Of a stretch of DNA of 64,000 nt, positions 54,966 to 64,000 are shown one piece after another. The stretch is taken from contig CALVMH010000010.1 of the NCBI GenBank assembly GCA_944343275.1, positions 1 through 64,000 on the forward strand, written 5' to 3'. Made by a program: the position numbers and the translations under genes. The notes below the pieces were generated by a model that worked only from the letters and a program-made list of their open reading frames with translations, did no database searches and was not told the origin of the DNA. Positions within the stretch are counted from its first letter, which is position 1. Every line of letters begins with the position of its first letter. Source of the DNA: an uncultured Clostridia bacterium (lineage in GTDB: Bacteria > Bacillota > Clostridia > Christensenellales > Borkfalkiaceae).

Positions 54966-55522
54966 TATTTTTATGATACCATAAATTGTTGCCATACGGG
55001 TGCCTGTATGCCAAATTTTTTCAAAAATTTTTTGATGCGTTTTTACGGCTGTTTCTCCCTGTCCCTATGAAGAGCCTTTTCTGCGCGCCGTCTCCCGTCC
55101 CCCATTCCACCGTAAGGGTAACCGTCCCCCATGGGGTCACGCCCCGCGGCTTACGCCGCTCCGCTCAGAATGACGGTTAGGCACGGCTTCGCCGCCAAGA
55201 CCGTGGCGCACCGTCCCCTTCCTTGCCTCCCCTGCAACATCCCACAAAAATATTTCATATTTTTGCGGGAGCCCTGTGTAAGGGGAGGATTGTAAAGGCT
55301 TCCCCTTGGGGGGTGAGCCGCGCGTTATGCGCACCACCACGGTGTGGTGTGCGCGCGCGGCGAACTGAGGTTTTTGCCATTGCGGGCAAAAACCGTGACC
55401 GCTGGCGGCGTTCCCCTTGCGCCGCCAAGACGGCTGTCCCGAAGGGACTGAGGATTGTAAAGGCTTCCCCTTGGGGGGAAGCTGTCCCGAAGGGACTGAT
55501 GAGGGGGAAAGAACGGGAAACG

Positions 55523-55693
55523 GTTCCCTATGTACCCCCTCATCCGTCAGGCTCGTTCCTCGCCTGCCACCTTCCCCCGAGGGGGAAGGCATTGCCTTTA
55601 CGCAAAAGCGCGGCGTTCCCCTTGCGCCGCCGAGACCGTGGCAGACGACGCGTAAGCGGCGGACGGAAGGGTTGTCGTGCCCGCGCGGCGCCC
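55523..55693. repeat. 171-bp repeat, copy A (C5)
   Basis: Same sequence as 59152-59326, as far as can be read by eye, except for the C tract after GTA: five C here, nine in copy B. Contains the CCTTCCCCC/GGGGGAAGG palindrome. Confidence 0.95.
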
Positions 55694-55744
55694 TCCATCC
55701 TACTTCTTGCCCCACCGCAGAAGGCAGCCGTTCCCGTCAAAAGA

Positions 55745-55789
55745 AAGCGCCAAGGGCGCCGCACAGTTTGTGCGGCGCCCTTGGCGCTT
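55745..55789 (-). terminator. Terminator of the MBG-domain lipoprotein gene
   Basis: Perfect 21-bp stem, 3-nt loop, followed by CTTTCTTTT on the minus strand. Confidence 0.85.
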
Positions 55790-55825
55790 ATGTCTGCTGA
55801 AAATCGGAAATCCCGTTCCGAACGA

Positions 55826-57696
55826 TCAGGCGGTCGTTTCGTTATAAAAGGTATCGCTTTCAATAAACCCGACGACCATATCGGGCGTAACAAGCTCTTT
55901 GATCGCATCATAGGCGGTCAACTGCGTCTCATAATACCCGTCAAGCAAGTCGATCTCGCCCGAAGACGTTTCCACGGAGAGCGTCAAACCGGAATTTTTA
56001 TCCTTCACATCCTCGGTGAAACTTGTAAGATAGTCTTCCTGCACGAACAGCATGGGGATTTCGCAGCTCACTTTTGTAAAGCTCTCCTCCTCCGCATCAT
56101 AAGTGTAGTAATACACCTTCTTCATTTCAATGTCAAAACGGCGGGAAGCTATATCCAAACCTATTCCGCCAACGCTTTTAGGCGTAAAAACCGTTCCGCG
56201 ACTGTTCACGTAGATCTCATGCGCATTCCCGACGCCGATTGATCCGAGACCGCTTTTCTTTACGGCTTTCACGCTGTCGACGCCGTGAACCTGTTGGATC
56301 GGGAACCAATAGGTATCATACGAAGCGCCAATATCCTCCTTTACCTTCCCCGCGATGTACTTGCCCGTTTCCGCGGAATACATCTCCACAACGCGCCCTT
56401 TGGCACCGGGGAAGAAATCCCCGTTCTCACCCGCGACGCAGACGGTGCCGTCAGGCGAACCGTCCCACGTCAGCAGCGCCGTGGTGCCGAACTCCTTCAC
56501 GACCGCATCGAGCGATTCATAGAGGTACCCCGTCACGGCGTCGTTGTCATCACGCAAAAACTGCATCATCGTCCGCGCATGCCCCGCGATATCGATGGCA
56601 ATGATGAGATTGTTCTCGCCGGCTTCAAATTTGAGCGAGCCGACACTCCCCGCCTCCACACGCCCCCAATAGGCGCCCGTCTGCGGCGCGGAACGCAGTT
56701 CGATTTTGACCGCAGATATCCCTGCACAAAGGATGTATTCCTCATCGGAGACCTCCACCCTGAAAGAGAGCGAAACGCCCGCAATGCTTGTGCTGCCCGT
56801 AAAGGACTTGTATCCGTCGAGATTGTTATTGATGAAAGACTGATAGAGATTTCCGATCGTCGAAAGGGCATTGTAGACGGTGTTGACATGCCCCATCAGG
56901 CTCTGCATCGTGATGATGGTACCGTACACGACGTCGAGCTGTTTGCCGATCGCCTTATCGGAAATTCGGGTAACATCAACAAAATTGGCTGCAAAATCAA
57001 GCTGCGTCGCCTCAGGTTCCGTCGCGCGGTCCGCATCCAGCTTGAAACTTTCGGGCAAAAATTCCCACACGTCGGGAACGGAACCGAAGCTGTCCATCAC
57101 GCCCTGCGCGAAGGACGCAAGGTCGACGATGCGCAGCTGCGCCTGCATGGTCGCCGTCCGATAGTTCTTGCCCGTGAACGTGGCAGTCACCACATACTCG
57201 CCCGCCTCGACAGCGCTTTCCACGGGTTCGCCGTCCTTCGTATAGGTATACGTCACCGTCACGCCCGCGGGGAGCGTCTCTTCCCCTTCAATGGTGATGG
57301 CATGCGCCTCCTCTCCCTTCATGAACGTCTTTCCCTCAAACGTCACGCCCGACAGATCGAGCGCCGCCCGTTCGATGGTGAGCGTTGCGTCCAGCGTCAG
57401 CGTCTTGTAGCCTTCGCCTGAGAGAACGGCGGTCGCTTCATATTCGCCCGCATCCGTCCCCTTGTTGCCGGTATAGGAAACCGTCACCCCCTTGGGCAGC
57501 GTGCCCTTGACAACGATCTCCTGCTGCATTCCGTCATAGGTGACCGTCTTGTCCTCGAACGTCACGCCCGCGATAGACTGTTCCGTCTGCGTCCCTTGCG
57601 AAGAGTTTGCATCCCCCCCGCATTGTCGCACGCGGCAAAGATGCCGACGGACAGGGAACAGCAAAGTGCCGCCAACAACAACCATTTCCGTTTCAT
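55826..57696 (-). pseudogene. MBG-domain surface lipoprotein, frameshifted at G7
   Basis: ATG at 57696 (AAAAGGAG upstream) encodes MKRKWLLLAALCCSLSVGIF then AAC, a lipoprotein signal with Cys 23, followed by DNAGG. Seven G (57619-57613) end this frame. The next frame is open for about 595 codons (DANSSQGTQTEQSIAGVTFE onward) to 55826. Eight G would give a 623-residue lipoprotein with two MBG-type beta domains (about 40-190) and a large unrecognised region. Follows the XRE-membrane protein gene by 36 bp, probably in one operon. Could be phase-OFF or a sequencing error. Confidence 0.82.
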
Positions 57697-57732
57697 AACC
57701 TATCTCCTTTTACCACATATTTTTTCATTGCA

Positions 57733-58596
57733 TCAGGCACCTTTTCCTTCCCTTCCCACACGGATCAGGGCGGGGACGAAGGTGAACGGGCTGACGATCA
57801 GCGCAAACACGCACGAAAGCAGAAGCGTCAGGAGGAAGATGAGCATCTTCAGCAAGGCAAACAAAATTTTCATCAGGATGAGGAAGATGAACCCGTCCAG
57901 ATCGAACGTAAAGATGACGCCCGGCATGCCGACGATCTTCCCGCCGAAGAGCACCGTATCGACGATAAATCCGCCCCAGAAGAGCTGCGACGTAAACGCA
58001 TAGACGAACACGCCGACGACCAGCACGCCCCCCACAACGATCCCCGCGCTCTGTTGCGCGGCAAGGGTGCTGATGAGCACGCAGAGCATGCACAGCCCCG
58101 TGATGATGGCTCCCCAGACAAGCCCGCGGTTGCGGTCATGCAGATTCTGCCGGCGCTTTGCCTCGGCAGCACGGCGCGCCGCCTCCGCCTTTTGCCTGCG
58201 CTCAAGTTCCGCCTTCTGCTGCGCCGCCTGCGCCTTCGCGCGCGCTTCCTCGGCGCACGTTTTGCAAAGCAGCGGACGCTGCTGCGCCATATCCTTTTCC
58301 CGCACGGCATTCCCGCACGACGTACAATAGCCGATGACGGGGTCCTCCGTCTGCGGCTGCTGTGCGGGCGCCGCCTGCACATCGGGCGCAGGCGGCTGCC
58401 CTTCGCCCATAAAAATGCTCAGCGGCACATTGAAGATGGTGGCGATCTGCGTCATCGTTGCAAAGTCCGGCTGCGACTGATCGTTCTCCCACTTGCTGAC
58501 TGCCTGATAAGTAACGTTCAGCTTTGCCCCCAGCTCTGCCTGCGTCATTCCGCGTTCTTTGCGAAGCTGTGCGATGACCTTCCCATACTGTTGCAT
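57733..58596 (-). CDS. XRE regulator fused to zinc-ribbon-like and membrane segments
   Basis: 287 residues. N-terminal XRE helix-turn-helix (about 1-60, MTQAELGAKLNVTYQAVSKW). Four-cysteine ribbon (YCTSCGNAV ... LLCKTCAEE, about 92-125). Ala/Lys/Arg-rich coiled coil (about 125-165). Three hydrophobic helices follow. Start at 58596. A membrane-tethered DNA-binding protein placed just upstream of the frameshifted lipoprotein gene, possibly its regulator. Confidence 0.82.
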   Translation of the reverse strand: MQQYGKVIAQLRKERGMTQAELGAKLNVTYQAVSKWENDQSQPDFATMTQIATIFNVPLSIFMGEGQPPAPDVQAAPAQQPQTEDPVIGYCTSCGNAVREKDMAQQRPLLCKTCAEEARAKAQAAQQKAELERRQKAEAARRAAEAKRRQNLHDRNRGLVWGAIITGLCMLCVLISTLAAQQSAGIVVGGVLVVGVFVYAFTSQLFWGGFIVDTVLFGGKIVGMPGVIFTFDLDGFIFLILMKILFALLKMLIFLLTLLLSCVFALIVSPFTFVPALIRVGREGKGA

Positions 58597-58900
58597 TGTG
58601 AAACTCCTTAAACGTGAAATTTTTGAGCTACTTATATTATAGCACATTTTTTTCACATGTCCGAATTCTGTACTCAACAGTTGGTTGAATGATTCTATAT
58701 TTCGTTGAAATGCCGGCTTTTGCGCCGGATTTGCGCCTTTTCGGACACTTTCCGCCCGAACAGCGCGCCGTCTGCGCCCCGCAATTCCACCGAAAAGGGA
58801 GTTTTTTCACTCATCTGCCGGTTGAATTTCTCAATGACATTATATAAGAAGATTTCTTCTTAGTCAAGCATTTGCAGAAGATTTCTTCTAAAATAATGGC
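58597..58900. other. Divergent regulatory region between two XRE genes
   Basis: 304 bp. Contains TATAAT at 58641-58636 on the minus strand for the 57733 gene and, on the plus side, two identical palindromes described separately. The middle (58690-58820) shows nothing recognised. Confidence 0.6.
58847..58889 (+). promoter_or_regulatory. Two operator palindromes upstream of the small XRE gene
   Basis: AGAAGATTTCTTCT at 58847-58860 and again at 58876-58889, 29 bp apart. The second ends 11 bp before the ATG, so binding should block expression (autoregulation inferred). Confidence 0.7.
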
Positions 58901-59101
58901 ATGATCGGCAGGCGAATCAGGGAACTCAGAACAGAACGGAAACTCTCTCAACTGTCTCTTGCGAAGGCGATCGGCGTCAGCCAAAAGGCAGTCGATTATT
59001 GGGAACGCGGCATCAACGAGCCAAAGGCAAGCTACATTGTTGCCCTGTGCGATTTTTTTGACGTTTCGGCAGATTATCTTCTCAACCGCACCGACACATG
59101 A
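58901..59101 (+). CDS. Small XRE-family repressor
   Basis: 66-residue stand-alone helix-turn-helix protein (IRELRTERKLSQLSLAKAIG, VSQKAVDYWERGINEPKASY). Start ATG at 58901, no clear ribosome-binding site. Two palindromes upstream suggest self-control. Flanked by the C9 repeat. Confidence 0.9.
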   Translation: MIGRRIRELRTERKLSQLSLAKAIGVSQKAVDYWERGINEPKASYIVALCDFFDVSADYLLNRTDT

Positions 59102-59151
59102 CCGCCGCCCTTTGCGGCGTTTTTCAGGGCAGCATCACGCCATCGGATCAC

Positions 59152-59326
59152 GTTCCCTATGTACCCCCCCCCTCATCCGTCAGGCTCGTTCCTCGCCTGC
59201 CACCTTCCCCCGAGGGGGAAGGCATTGCCTTTACGCAAAAGCGCGGCGTTCCCCTTGCGCCGCCGAGACCGTGGCAGACGACGCGTAAGCGGCGGACGGA
59301 AGGGTTGTCGTGCCCGCGCGGCGCCC
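59152..59326. repeat. 171-bp repeat, copy B (C9)
   Basis: Matches copy A (55523-55693) base for base by eye except for four extra C at 59164-59172. Confidence 0.95.
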
Positions 59327-59460
59327 GCCTTTACAACTCTCCCGAATAGGGAGCCCGCAAAAAGACGCAGTCTTTTTGGGGGACAATCACAGGGAGGGCG
59401 AGAGAACCCTTTGACCTCATCCTGCCCGACGCGAGGAGGTCGTGCACATTTTGCCATACG

Positions 59461-59495
59461 AAAAAAGCACTTTGCAAACGGCAAAGTGCTTTTTT
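59461..59495. terminator. Bidirectional terminator after engB
   Basis: 15-bp stem AAAAAAGCACTTTGC with its complement, 5-nt loop, T runs on both strands. Confidence 0.92.
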
Positions 59496-59505
59496 CAGAA
59501 CGTTT

Positions 59506-60093
59506 TCAATCGGCGGGTGCGATGACCTGCGCAATGCGACCGAGCAGCGCATCCCTGCCCGCGCCCGTCGTCCCGGAACAGGCGATGACGTTCCCTTCGC
59601 CCAGCCCGAAGGCAAGCGCCACGGCGCGCGTGCGCTCCTTCGTCTTCATGCGGGAGAGCTTGTCGCACTTGGTGGCGATGACGGTGAACGGCATGCCGTG
59701 ATAGACCAGAAACTCCACCATCTGCCTGTCATCCGCAGACGGGTCGCGGCGGATGTCCGAAAGCAGAAAGACGTGCCGCACATCCTCTTTTTTGGCGAAG
59801 AACGCTTCGAGCGTCGCCGCCCATTTCGCCTGTTCCGCCTTGGAGACGGCGGCATAGCCGTAACCGGGGAGATCGGCGAGCCAGAATTCGCCGAAATCAA
59901 AGTAATTGACGAGGCGGGTCCTGCCGGGCGCGGCACTCGTTTTGGCGAGATTTTTCCTGCCCGCAAGCATGTTGATGAGCGTGGACTTGCCCGCATTCGA
60001 CTTGCCGCAGACGGCGATCATGGGCTTTTCGGGCGTGAGGAACTGCTGCGCCCGCGCCGCACTCGTCAAAAAGACGGCGTTCTTAACCTGCAT
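59506..60093 (-). CDS. engB: Ribosome biogenesis GTP-binding protein EngB/YsxC
   Basis: 195-residue TrmE-Era-class GTPase for 50S assembly. GKSNAGKST, PGRTRLVNYF, DLPGYGYA, TKCDKL. The start at 60093 overlaps the lon stop by 11 bp; lon-engB is a common order. Confidence 0.96.
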   Translation of the reverse strand: MQVKNAVFLTSAARAQQFLTPEKPMIAVCGKSNAGKSTLINMLAGRKNLAKTSAAPGRTRLVNYFDFGEFWLADLPGYGYAAVSKAEQAKWAATLEAFFAKKEDVRHVFLLSDIRRDPSADDRQMVEFLVYHGMPFTVIATKCDKLSRMKTKERTRAVALAFGLGEGNVIACSGTTGAGRDALLGRIAQVIAPAD

Positions 60094-62410
60094 AGTGCAT
60101 CCCCGCGACGGCAGCACGGAACACATCGTCGACGTTGCTGACGCAGATAAAATTCAGGTGTTTTCGGACGTTCTCCGGAATGTCCTCGACGTCCTTTTTG
60201 TTCTCTTCGGGAATGATGATGTCGTGAATGCCGATGCGGTTTGCGGCGAGCGCCTTCTCTTTGAGCCCGCCGATGGGCAAGACCTTCCCGCGCAGCGTGA
60301 TCTCCCCCGTCATGGCGACGTCGCGGCGGACGGGCTGCCCCGTGAACGCGGACAGGATGGCGGTCGCCATGGTGATGCCCGCAGACGGTCCGTCCTTGGG
60401 CGTGGCGCCCTCCGGAACGTGGATATGGATGTCCTTATGTTCAAACACTTCGTCGGGGATGCCGTATTTATCGGCATGCGCGCGGATATAGCTGATCGCA
60501 GCGCGCGCGGATTCCTTCATGACGTCGCCGAGCTTGCCCGTCAGGAGGATGTCCCCCTTGCCCTGCATGGCAGAGACCTCGATGGTGAGCGGAACGCCCC
60601 CCACCGCCGTCCACGCAAGCCCCGTTGCCGCGCCGACTTCGTCCTCGTCGCGCATGTCCTCCTCGTGCAGGAAGCGCTTTGCGCCGAGAAACGCATCCAG
60701 ATTGCGCTTTGTGACGGAAATTTTTTCCGCCTCGCCCTTGGCGATGCGCACCGCCGCCTTGCGGCACACCGTGCCGATGGTACGTTCGAGCGTCCTGACG
60801 CCCGCCTCCATCGTATAGCCGTCGATCATGGCGGCGATCGCCCCGTTCGTAAAGGCGAGCTGTTCCTCTTTCAGCCCGTTCTCCTTCCGTTTTTTGGGAA
60901 CGAGGTAGCGCTTGGCGATCTCCTCCTTCTCGTCGGGCGTATACCCGGAGAGTTCGATGACCTCCATCCTGTCCCGCAGGGGGGCGGGGATGGTGTCGAG
61001 CGTGTTCGCCGTGGCGATGAACATGACCTTGGAGAGGTCGTAAGGCACTTCGAGATACCTGTCGCGGAAGGTGGCGTTCTGTTCGGGATCGAGCACCTCC
61101 AAAAGCGCGCTCGAAGGGTCGCCGCGCAGATCGGAGGAGATTTTATCCACCTCGTCCAATAAGAACACGGGATTGACGCAGCCCGCGTTCTTCATTTCAT
61201 AGATGATGCGTCCGGGCATGGCGCCGATGTAAGTGCGGCGGTGTCCGCGGATCTCCGCTTCGTCTTTGAGCCCGCCGAGGCTCATGCGCACGAACTTTCT
61301 GCCGAGCGCCCGCGCAATGGATTTGGCGACGCTCGTCTTCCCCACGCCGGGGGGGCCGACAAGACATAAAATGGGAGCCTTCAATTCCCCCGTCAGTTTC
61401 AGCACGGCGAGATATTCGACGACGCGCTCCTTGATCTTTTCCAGCCCGTAATGATCGGCGTTGAGCACCTTTTCCACGTCGGAGAGCTTGTCCGTGTCCT
61501 CGGTCTCCTCCCGCCACGGCAGATCGACGATCCAATCCGCATAATTGCGCAGGACGGTATATTCGGGGGAAGAAGGCGGCATCTTGTCCATGCGTTTGAG
61601 TTCCGCGAGTGCCTTTTCCTCCACCTCCTCCGGGAGCCCCTTTCCCTTGATCTTCTCGCGCAGCTGTTCCAGCTCTTCGACGCCGTCGCCGAGTTCGGTA
61701 TGGATCGCCTTGATCTGTTCGCGCAGGAAATATTCCTTCTGCGACTTTTCGATGCTGCGGCGCACGTCCTGCGCGATCTTGCGTTCGAGCTTTCCGATCT
61801 CCGCCTCGGTGTTGAGGCACTGTTCGAACTTGCGCAGACGGCGCACGAGCACCGTCTCCTCCAAAAGCTCCTGCTTGACCTCGTCGCGCAGGCGCAGATG
61901 ATGCGCACAGAGGTTGATATAGGCATCGGGATCGGACACGCCGATGAGCGTTGCCCCAAGCTCTTTGATCGCCTTGCCCTCGCCCGCCGAAACGATCTCG
62001 GAGACCAGCTCCTTCGCCGTGCGGAAGTACGCCTCTTCCAATATCGGGTCGTCGTGAATGCAGGAAAGCTCCTCCGTCACGGCGTAGATATACCCGTTTT
62101 CGAAGCGGAAATCACGGACGGCGGCGCGGTACTGCCCCGCGACGAACACGCGCGCCCGGTCTCCGGGAAGACGGTTCGCCTGACGGATGAGGCACACCGT
62201 TCCCACCTTGCAAAGGTCCTCCCCGTCGGGGAACTCCTTTGCAGGGTCGGTCTGCTTCGTCACAAAGACGAACTGATCGTTGCTGTCCGCCCGCTCCACG
62301 GCGGCAAGCGAAACGCCGCGCCCGACGTCGAATGCCACCGTCGTATCGGGAAACACGACCTGCGTCCGCATCGGGATCACGGAAAGAATTTTTACTCTGT
62401 TGGTTGCCAT
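60083..62410 (-). CDS. lon: ATP-dependent protease Lon
   Basis: 775-residue LonA. N-terminal substrate domain, AAA+ module with GPPGVGKTS and FLLDEVDKI, and protease domain with the catalytic serine in [12 protein letters not shown] and lysine in [12 protein letters not shown]. Start at 62410. A C7 run encoding Gly-Pro-Pro is in frame here. Confidence 0.98.
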   Translation of the reverse strand: MATNRVKILSVIPMRTQVVFPDTTVAFDVGRGVSLAAVERADSNDQFVFVTKQTDPAKEFPDGEDLCKVGTVCLIRQANRLPGDRARVFVAGQYRAAVRDFRFENGYIYAVTEELSCIHDDPILEEAYFRTAKELVSEIVSAGEGKAIKELGATLIGVSDPDAYINLCAHHLRLRDEVKQELLEETVLVRRLRKFEQCLNTEAEIGKLERKIAQDVRRSIEKSQKEYFLREQIKAIHTELGDGVEELEQLREKIKGKGLPEEVEEKALAELKRMDKMPPSSPEYTVLRNYADWIVDLPWREETEDTDKLSDVEKVLNADHYGLEKIKERVVEYLAVLKLTGELKAPILCLVGPPGVGKTSVAKSIARALGRKFVRMSLGGLKDEAEIRGHRRTYIGAMPGRIIYEMKNAGCVNPVFLLDEVDKISSDLRGDPSSALLEVLDPEQNATFRDRYLEVPYDLSKVMFIATANTLDTIPAPLRDRMEVIELSGYTPDEKEEIAKRYLVPKKRKENGLKEEQLAFTNGAIAAMIDGYTMEAGVRTLERTIGTVCRKAAVRIAKGEAEKISVTKRNLDAFLGAKRFLHEEDMRDEDEVGAATGLAWTAVGGVPLTIEVSAMQGKGDILLTGKLGDVMKESARAAISYIRAHADKYGIPDEVFEHKDIHIHVPEGATPKDGPSAGITMATAILSAFTGQPVRRDVAMTGEITLRGKVLPIGGLKEKALAANRIGIHDIIIPEENKKDVEDIPENVRKHLNFICVSNVDDVFRAAVAGMHYAG

Positions 62411-62576
62411 ACGATACCCTCTTGCCGCAGCCGAACGCATACGCCGCGGCATCTACTCATTTATCACACAATTTGCGCCCTTTCAATCAGCTTTGCCGAA
62501 AATTCCCCTTTGCTGCACTGCGGAAGTGAAGACTCCCGCCGCAATCACAGCAGCGCCTCGCCATGATCTCCGATAC

Positions 62577-62609
62577 AAAAAGGCGTTCCCGCACACCTGC
62601 GGGAACGCC
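62577..62609 (-). terminator. Terminator of the rubredoxin operon
   Basis: 12-bp stem GGCGTTCCCGCA with its complement, loop CACC, followed on the minus strand by TTTTT. Confidence 0.88.
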
Positions 62610-62615
62610 CTCTCG

Positions 62616-62777
62616 TTACGCCTCTTCCGTGAAATCTTCCTTGCCGACGCCGCACAGCGGGCAAGTGAAATCGTCGGGAACGTCCTCCCACTTGGTGCCG
62701 GGTGCGATGCCGTTATCGGGATCGCCCGTCGCCTCGTCATACACATAGCCGCACACGGTGCACACAAATTTTGCCAT
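62616..62777 (-). CDS. Rubredoxin
   Basis: 53 residues with both iron-binding CxxC pairs: [14 protein letters not shown] near residue 6 and [11 protein letters not shown] near 39, plus the conserved [11 protein letters not shown]. Start at 62777 after GGAGG. It lies 36 bp after the flavodiiron gene and is its likely electron donor. Confidence 0.96.
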   Translation of the reverse strand: MAKFVCTVCGYVYDEATGDPDNGIAPGTKWEDVPDDFTCPLCGVGKEDFTEEA

Positions 62778-62813
62778 ATCCGATTACCTCCGTTCGCCCG
62801 TCAGGGCAGAATT

Positions 62814-64000
62814 TCAATTGTTTGCAACATCCTCGGCGACAAGCCTGCCGAGCGCAATGAGCGCATCTGCTCCGTCCTCATGAACGGAGGAGAGCACCGT
62901 CACCTTGTCCCCGATGCGGCGCATGTTCTTCATGGCGGAAAGCGTCTCCTCCATCAGTCCGCCCGCCTGCGGCGCCCACGAGCCGTTTTCGATGACGGCG
63001 TATGCGCGGTTCTGAAAGGCATGCGCCTTCAGATCGCCGAGAAACTGCTCCATGCTCACAAAGATGCCGTTGTTGTATGTCGTCGAGGCAAACACCGCAT
63101 GCGAGCAGCGGAACGCCTCGGCGAGCAGAATGCTCCGATCGGTCACCGAAACGTCGTACACCTTCACGCGCACGCCGCGCTCTGCAATGGCGGAAGCGAC
63201 GATCTCCGCCGCGTTCTGCGTGTGCCCGTAGACGGACGCATAGAACACCGCGACGCACTTCTCCTCCGGCGCATAGGCGCTCCATGTGAGATACTTTTCA
63301 AGATACCACGCAAAGCCCTCCCGCCAGACGGGACCGTGCAGCGGACAGACGAGGGACAGTTTGAGCCCCGCCGCCTTTTTCAGGACGTTCTGCACCTGCA
63401 CGCCATACTTTCCGACGATGTTGAAATAATACCTTCTCGCGTCGTCCAGAAATTCCTTTTCAAACACATCCCTGTCCGCAAAGACGCTGCCCGCAAGCGC
63501 GCCGAACGTGCCGAACGCGTCGGCGGAAAAGAGGATGCCGTCCTCCGGAACATAGGTGAAGAGCACTTCGGGCCAATGCACCATGGGCGCGCCCACAAAG
63601 GTGAGCGTGCGCCTGCCCAGGGGAAGCGCATCCCCCTCCTTGACGAGCAGGAGCTGCCCCGCAAACCCGAAATAATTTTTCAGCATCACCGCGGCTTTTT
63701 GCGACGTGACGACGGTGACGGCGGGGTGTTTTTCCACAAAGCGCGCGAACGTTGCCGCATGGTCGGGCTCCATGTGCTGCACGACGAGATAGTCGGGCTG
63801 CCTGCCCGCAAGCGCGTGGGCAAGGTTCTCAAAAAAGAGATCGCCCACGGCATTGTCCACCGTATCGATGACGGCGATTTTTTCATCGATCAGAAGATAG
63901 GAATTGTAAGAAACGCCGCGCGGAACGGGATAGGCGCTCTCAAAGAGCGCGATCCGCCTGTCGTTTCCGCCGAGGTAGAAGAGCCCCCCGGCAAGTTGCT
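62814..64000 (-). CDS. Flavodiiron protein (FprA/A-type), 5' end outside window
   Basis: Partial, about 395 residues visible. Metallo-beta-lactamase-like diiron domain with VVQHMEPDHAATF, VHWPEVLFTY, FSADAFGTFG and CPLHGPVW as ligand regions. C-terminal flavodoxin domain (VFYASVYGHTQNAAEI, FASTTYNNGIF). Reduces O2 or NO using rubredoxin. Cotranscribed with rubredoxin. Confidence 0.95.
   Translation of the reverse strand, partial: QLAGGLFYLGGNDRRIALFESAYPVPRGVSYNSYLLIDEKIAVIDTVDNAVGDLFFENLAHALAGRQPDYLVVQHMEPDHAATFARFVEKHPAVTVVTSQKAAVMLKNYFGFAGQLLLVKEGDALPLGRRTLTFVGAPMVHWPEVLFTYVPEDGILFSADAFGTFGALAGSVFADRDVFEKEFLDDARRYYFNIVGKYGVQVQNVLKKAAGLKLSLVCPLHGPVWREGFAWYLEKYLTWSAYAPEEKCVAVFYASVYGHTQNAAEIVASAIAERGVRVKVYDVSVTDRSILLAEAFRCSHAVFASTTYNNGIFVSMEQFLGDLKAHAFQNRAYAVIENGSWAPQAGGLMEETLSAMKNMRRIGDKVTVLSSVHEDGADALIALGRLVAEDVANN

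Larger units (their letters stand above)
54653..55825. repeat. Long non-coding, repeat-rich region
   Basis: 1.17 kb without a convincing gene. Contents: a 47-bp direct repeat (54741-54787 and 54841-54887); an SOS-like box CGAACATTTGTTTG (54952-54965); a very AT-rich patch (54950-55050); palindromic CTTCCCC/GGGGAAG elements from 55200; copy A of the 171-bp repeat (55523-55693); and a 21-bp-stem terminator (55745-55789). Confidence 0.75.
59102..59505. other. Intergenic region with the repeat and terminator
   Basis: 404 bp without a gene: copy B of the 171-bp repeat (59152-59326), a poly-A/T dyad (GCAAAAAGACGCAGTCTTTTTG) near 59350, about 90 bp with nothing recognised, then the engB terminator (59461-59495). 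Confidence 0.75.

Noticed and set aside
55009..55071. 20-codon ORF in the AT-rich patch
   Set aside because: Very short, AT-driven composition, no ribosome-binding site.
61349..61355. C7/G7 run in lon as a phase-variable tract
   Set aside because: It encodes the Walker A Gly-Pro-Pro and the gene is in frame; ecfA2 has a similar run.

Overview
The window looks like a chromosomal contig from a GC-rich, anaerobic member of the Clostridia (Firmicutes). Supporting features are a tryptophan-type T-box leader, many TTGACA/17 bp/TATAAT promoters, a SpoVAC homologue, pyruvate:ferredoxin oxidoreductase, a rubredoxin plus flavodiiron protein pair, an ECF transporter core and FeoAB. No tRNA, rRNA, CRISPR array, insertion sequence or integrase was seen. 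The genus cannot be fixed from the sequence alone.

Layout. 1-4.9 kb: ffh (cut by the window edge) and ylxM, malic enzyme, an LDH-fold dehydrogenase carrying the malate-type arginine, and a flavin-reductase-like protein. 5.0-7.9 kb: a large lipoprotein gene split by an in-frame TAG, preceded by a candidate 140-nt structured RNA with its own promoter and terminator. 8-15.2 kb: YitT-type membrane protein, a 92-residue cysteine-rich protein, an ABC exporter, a membrane protein whose start codon abuts a C9 tract, and an MscS channel pair. 15.3-36 kb: mainly housekeeping genes (ABC-F, DUF368, T-box-controlled TrpB2, DMT exporter, YfcE/RdgB/GNAT/adenine deaminase operon, RluA, FeoAB, SDR/LysR, MnmE, TruA-EcfT-EcfA2-EcfA1). 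36.4-41.5 kb: nifJ and gdhA. 41.7-43.4 kb: an InlB/leucine-rich-repeat lipoprotein frameshifted at C9. 43.9-45.8 kb: esterase, DUF1858 protein, SpoVAC. 45.9-54.7 kb: a compact phage head and packaging cassette (late regulator, large terminase, portal, scaffold, capsid, connector genes) with no integrase, replication, lysis or tail-fibre genes in the window. 54.7-59.5 kb: repeat-rich DNA around a second frameshifted lipoprotein (G7 tract) and two XRE regulators. 59.5-64 kb: engB, lon, rubredoxin and a partial flavodiiron protein.

How the genes work together. MDH-like enzyme, malic enzyme and PFOR would fit a fermentative malate shunt from oxaloacetate to pyruvate and acetyl-CoA. Rubredoxin and the flavodiiron protein fit oxygen detoxification in an anaerobe. 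Several genes seem to use leaderless mRNAs, with the -10 box 6-8 nt from the start codon.

The most unusual feature is at the surface-protein genes. All three large lipoprotein genes are interrupted (TAG, C9, G7). The two frameshifts lie in homopolymer tracts just after the lipobox cysteine. A further membrane-protein gene has a C9 tract at codons 2-5, in frame. A 171-bp repeat occurs twice and differs, by eye, only in the length of one C tract (C5 against C9). Together these suggest slipped-strand phase variation at poly-C/G tracts, although homopolymer sequencing error must be excluded.
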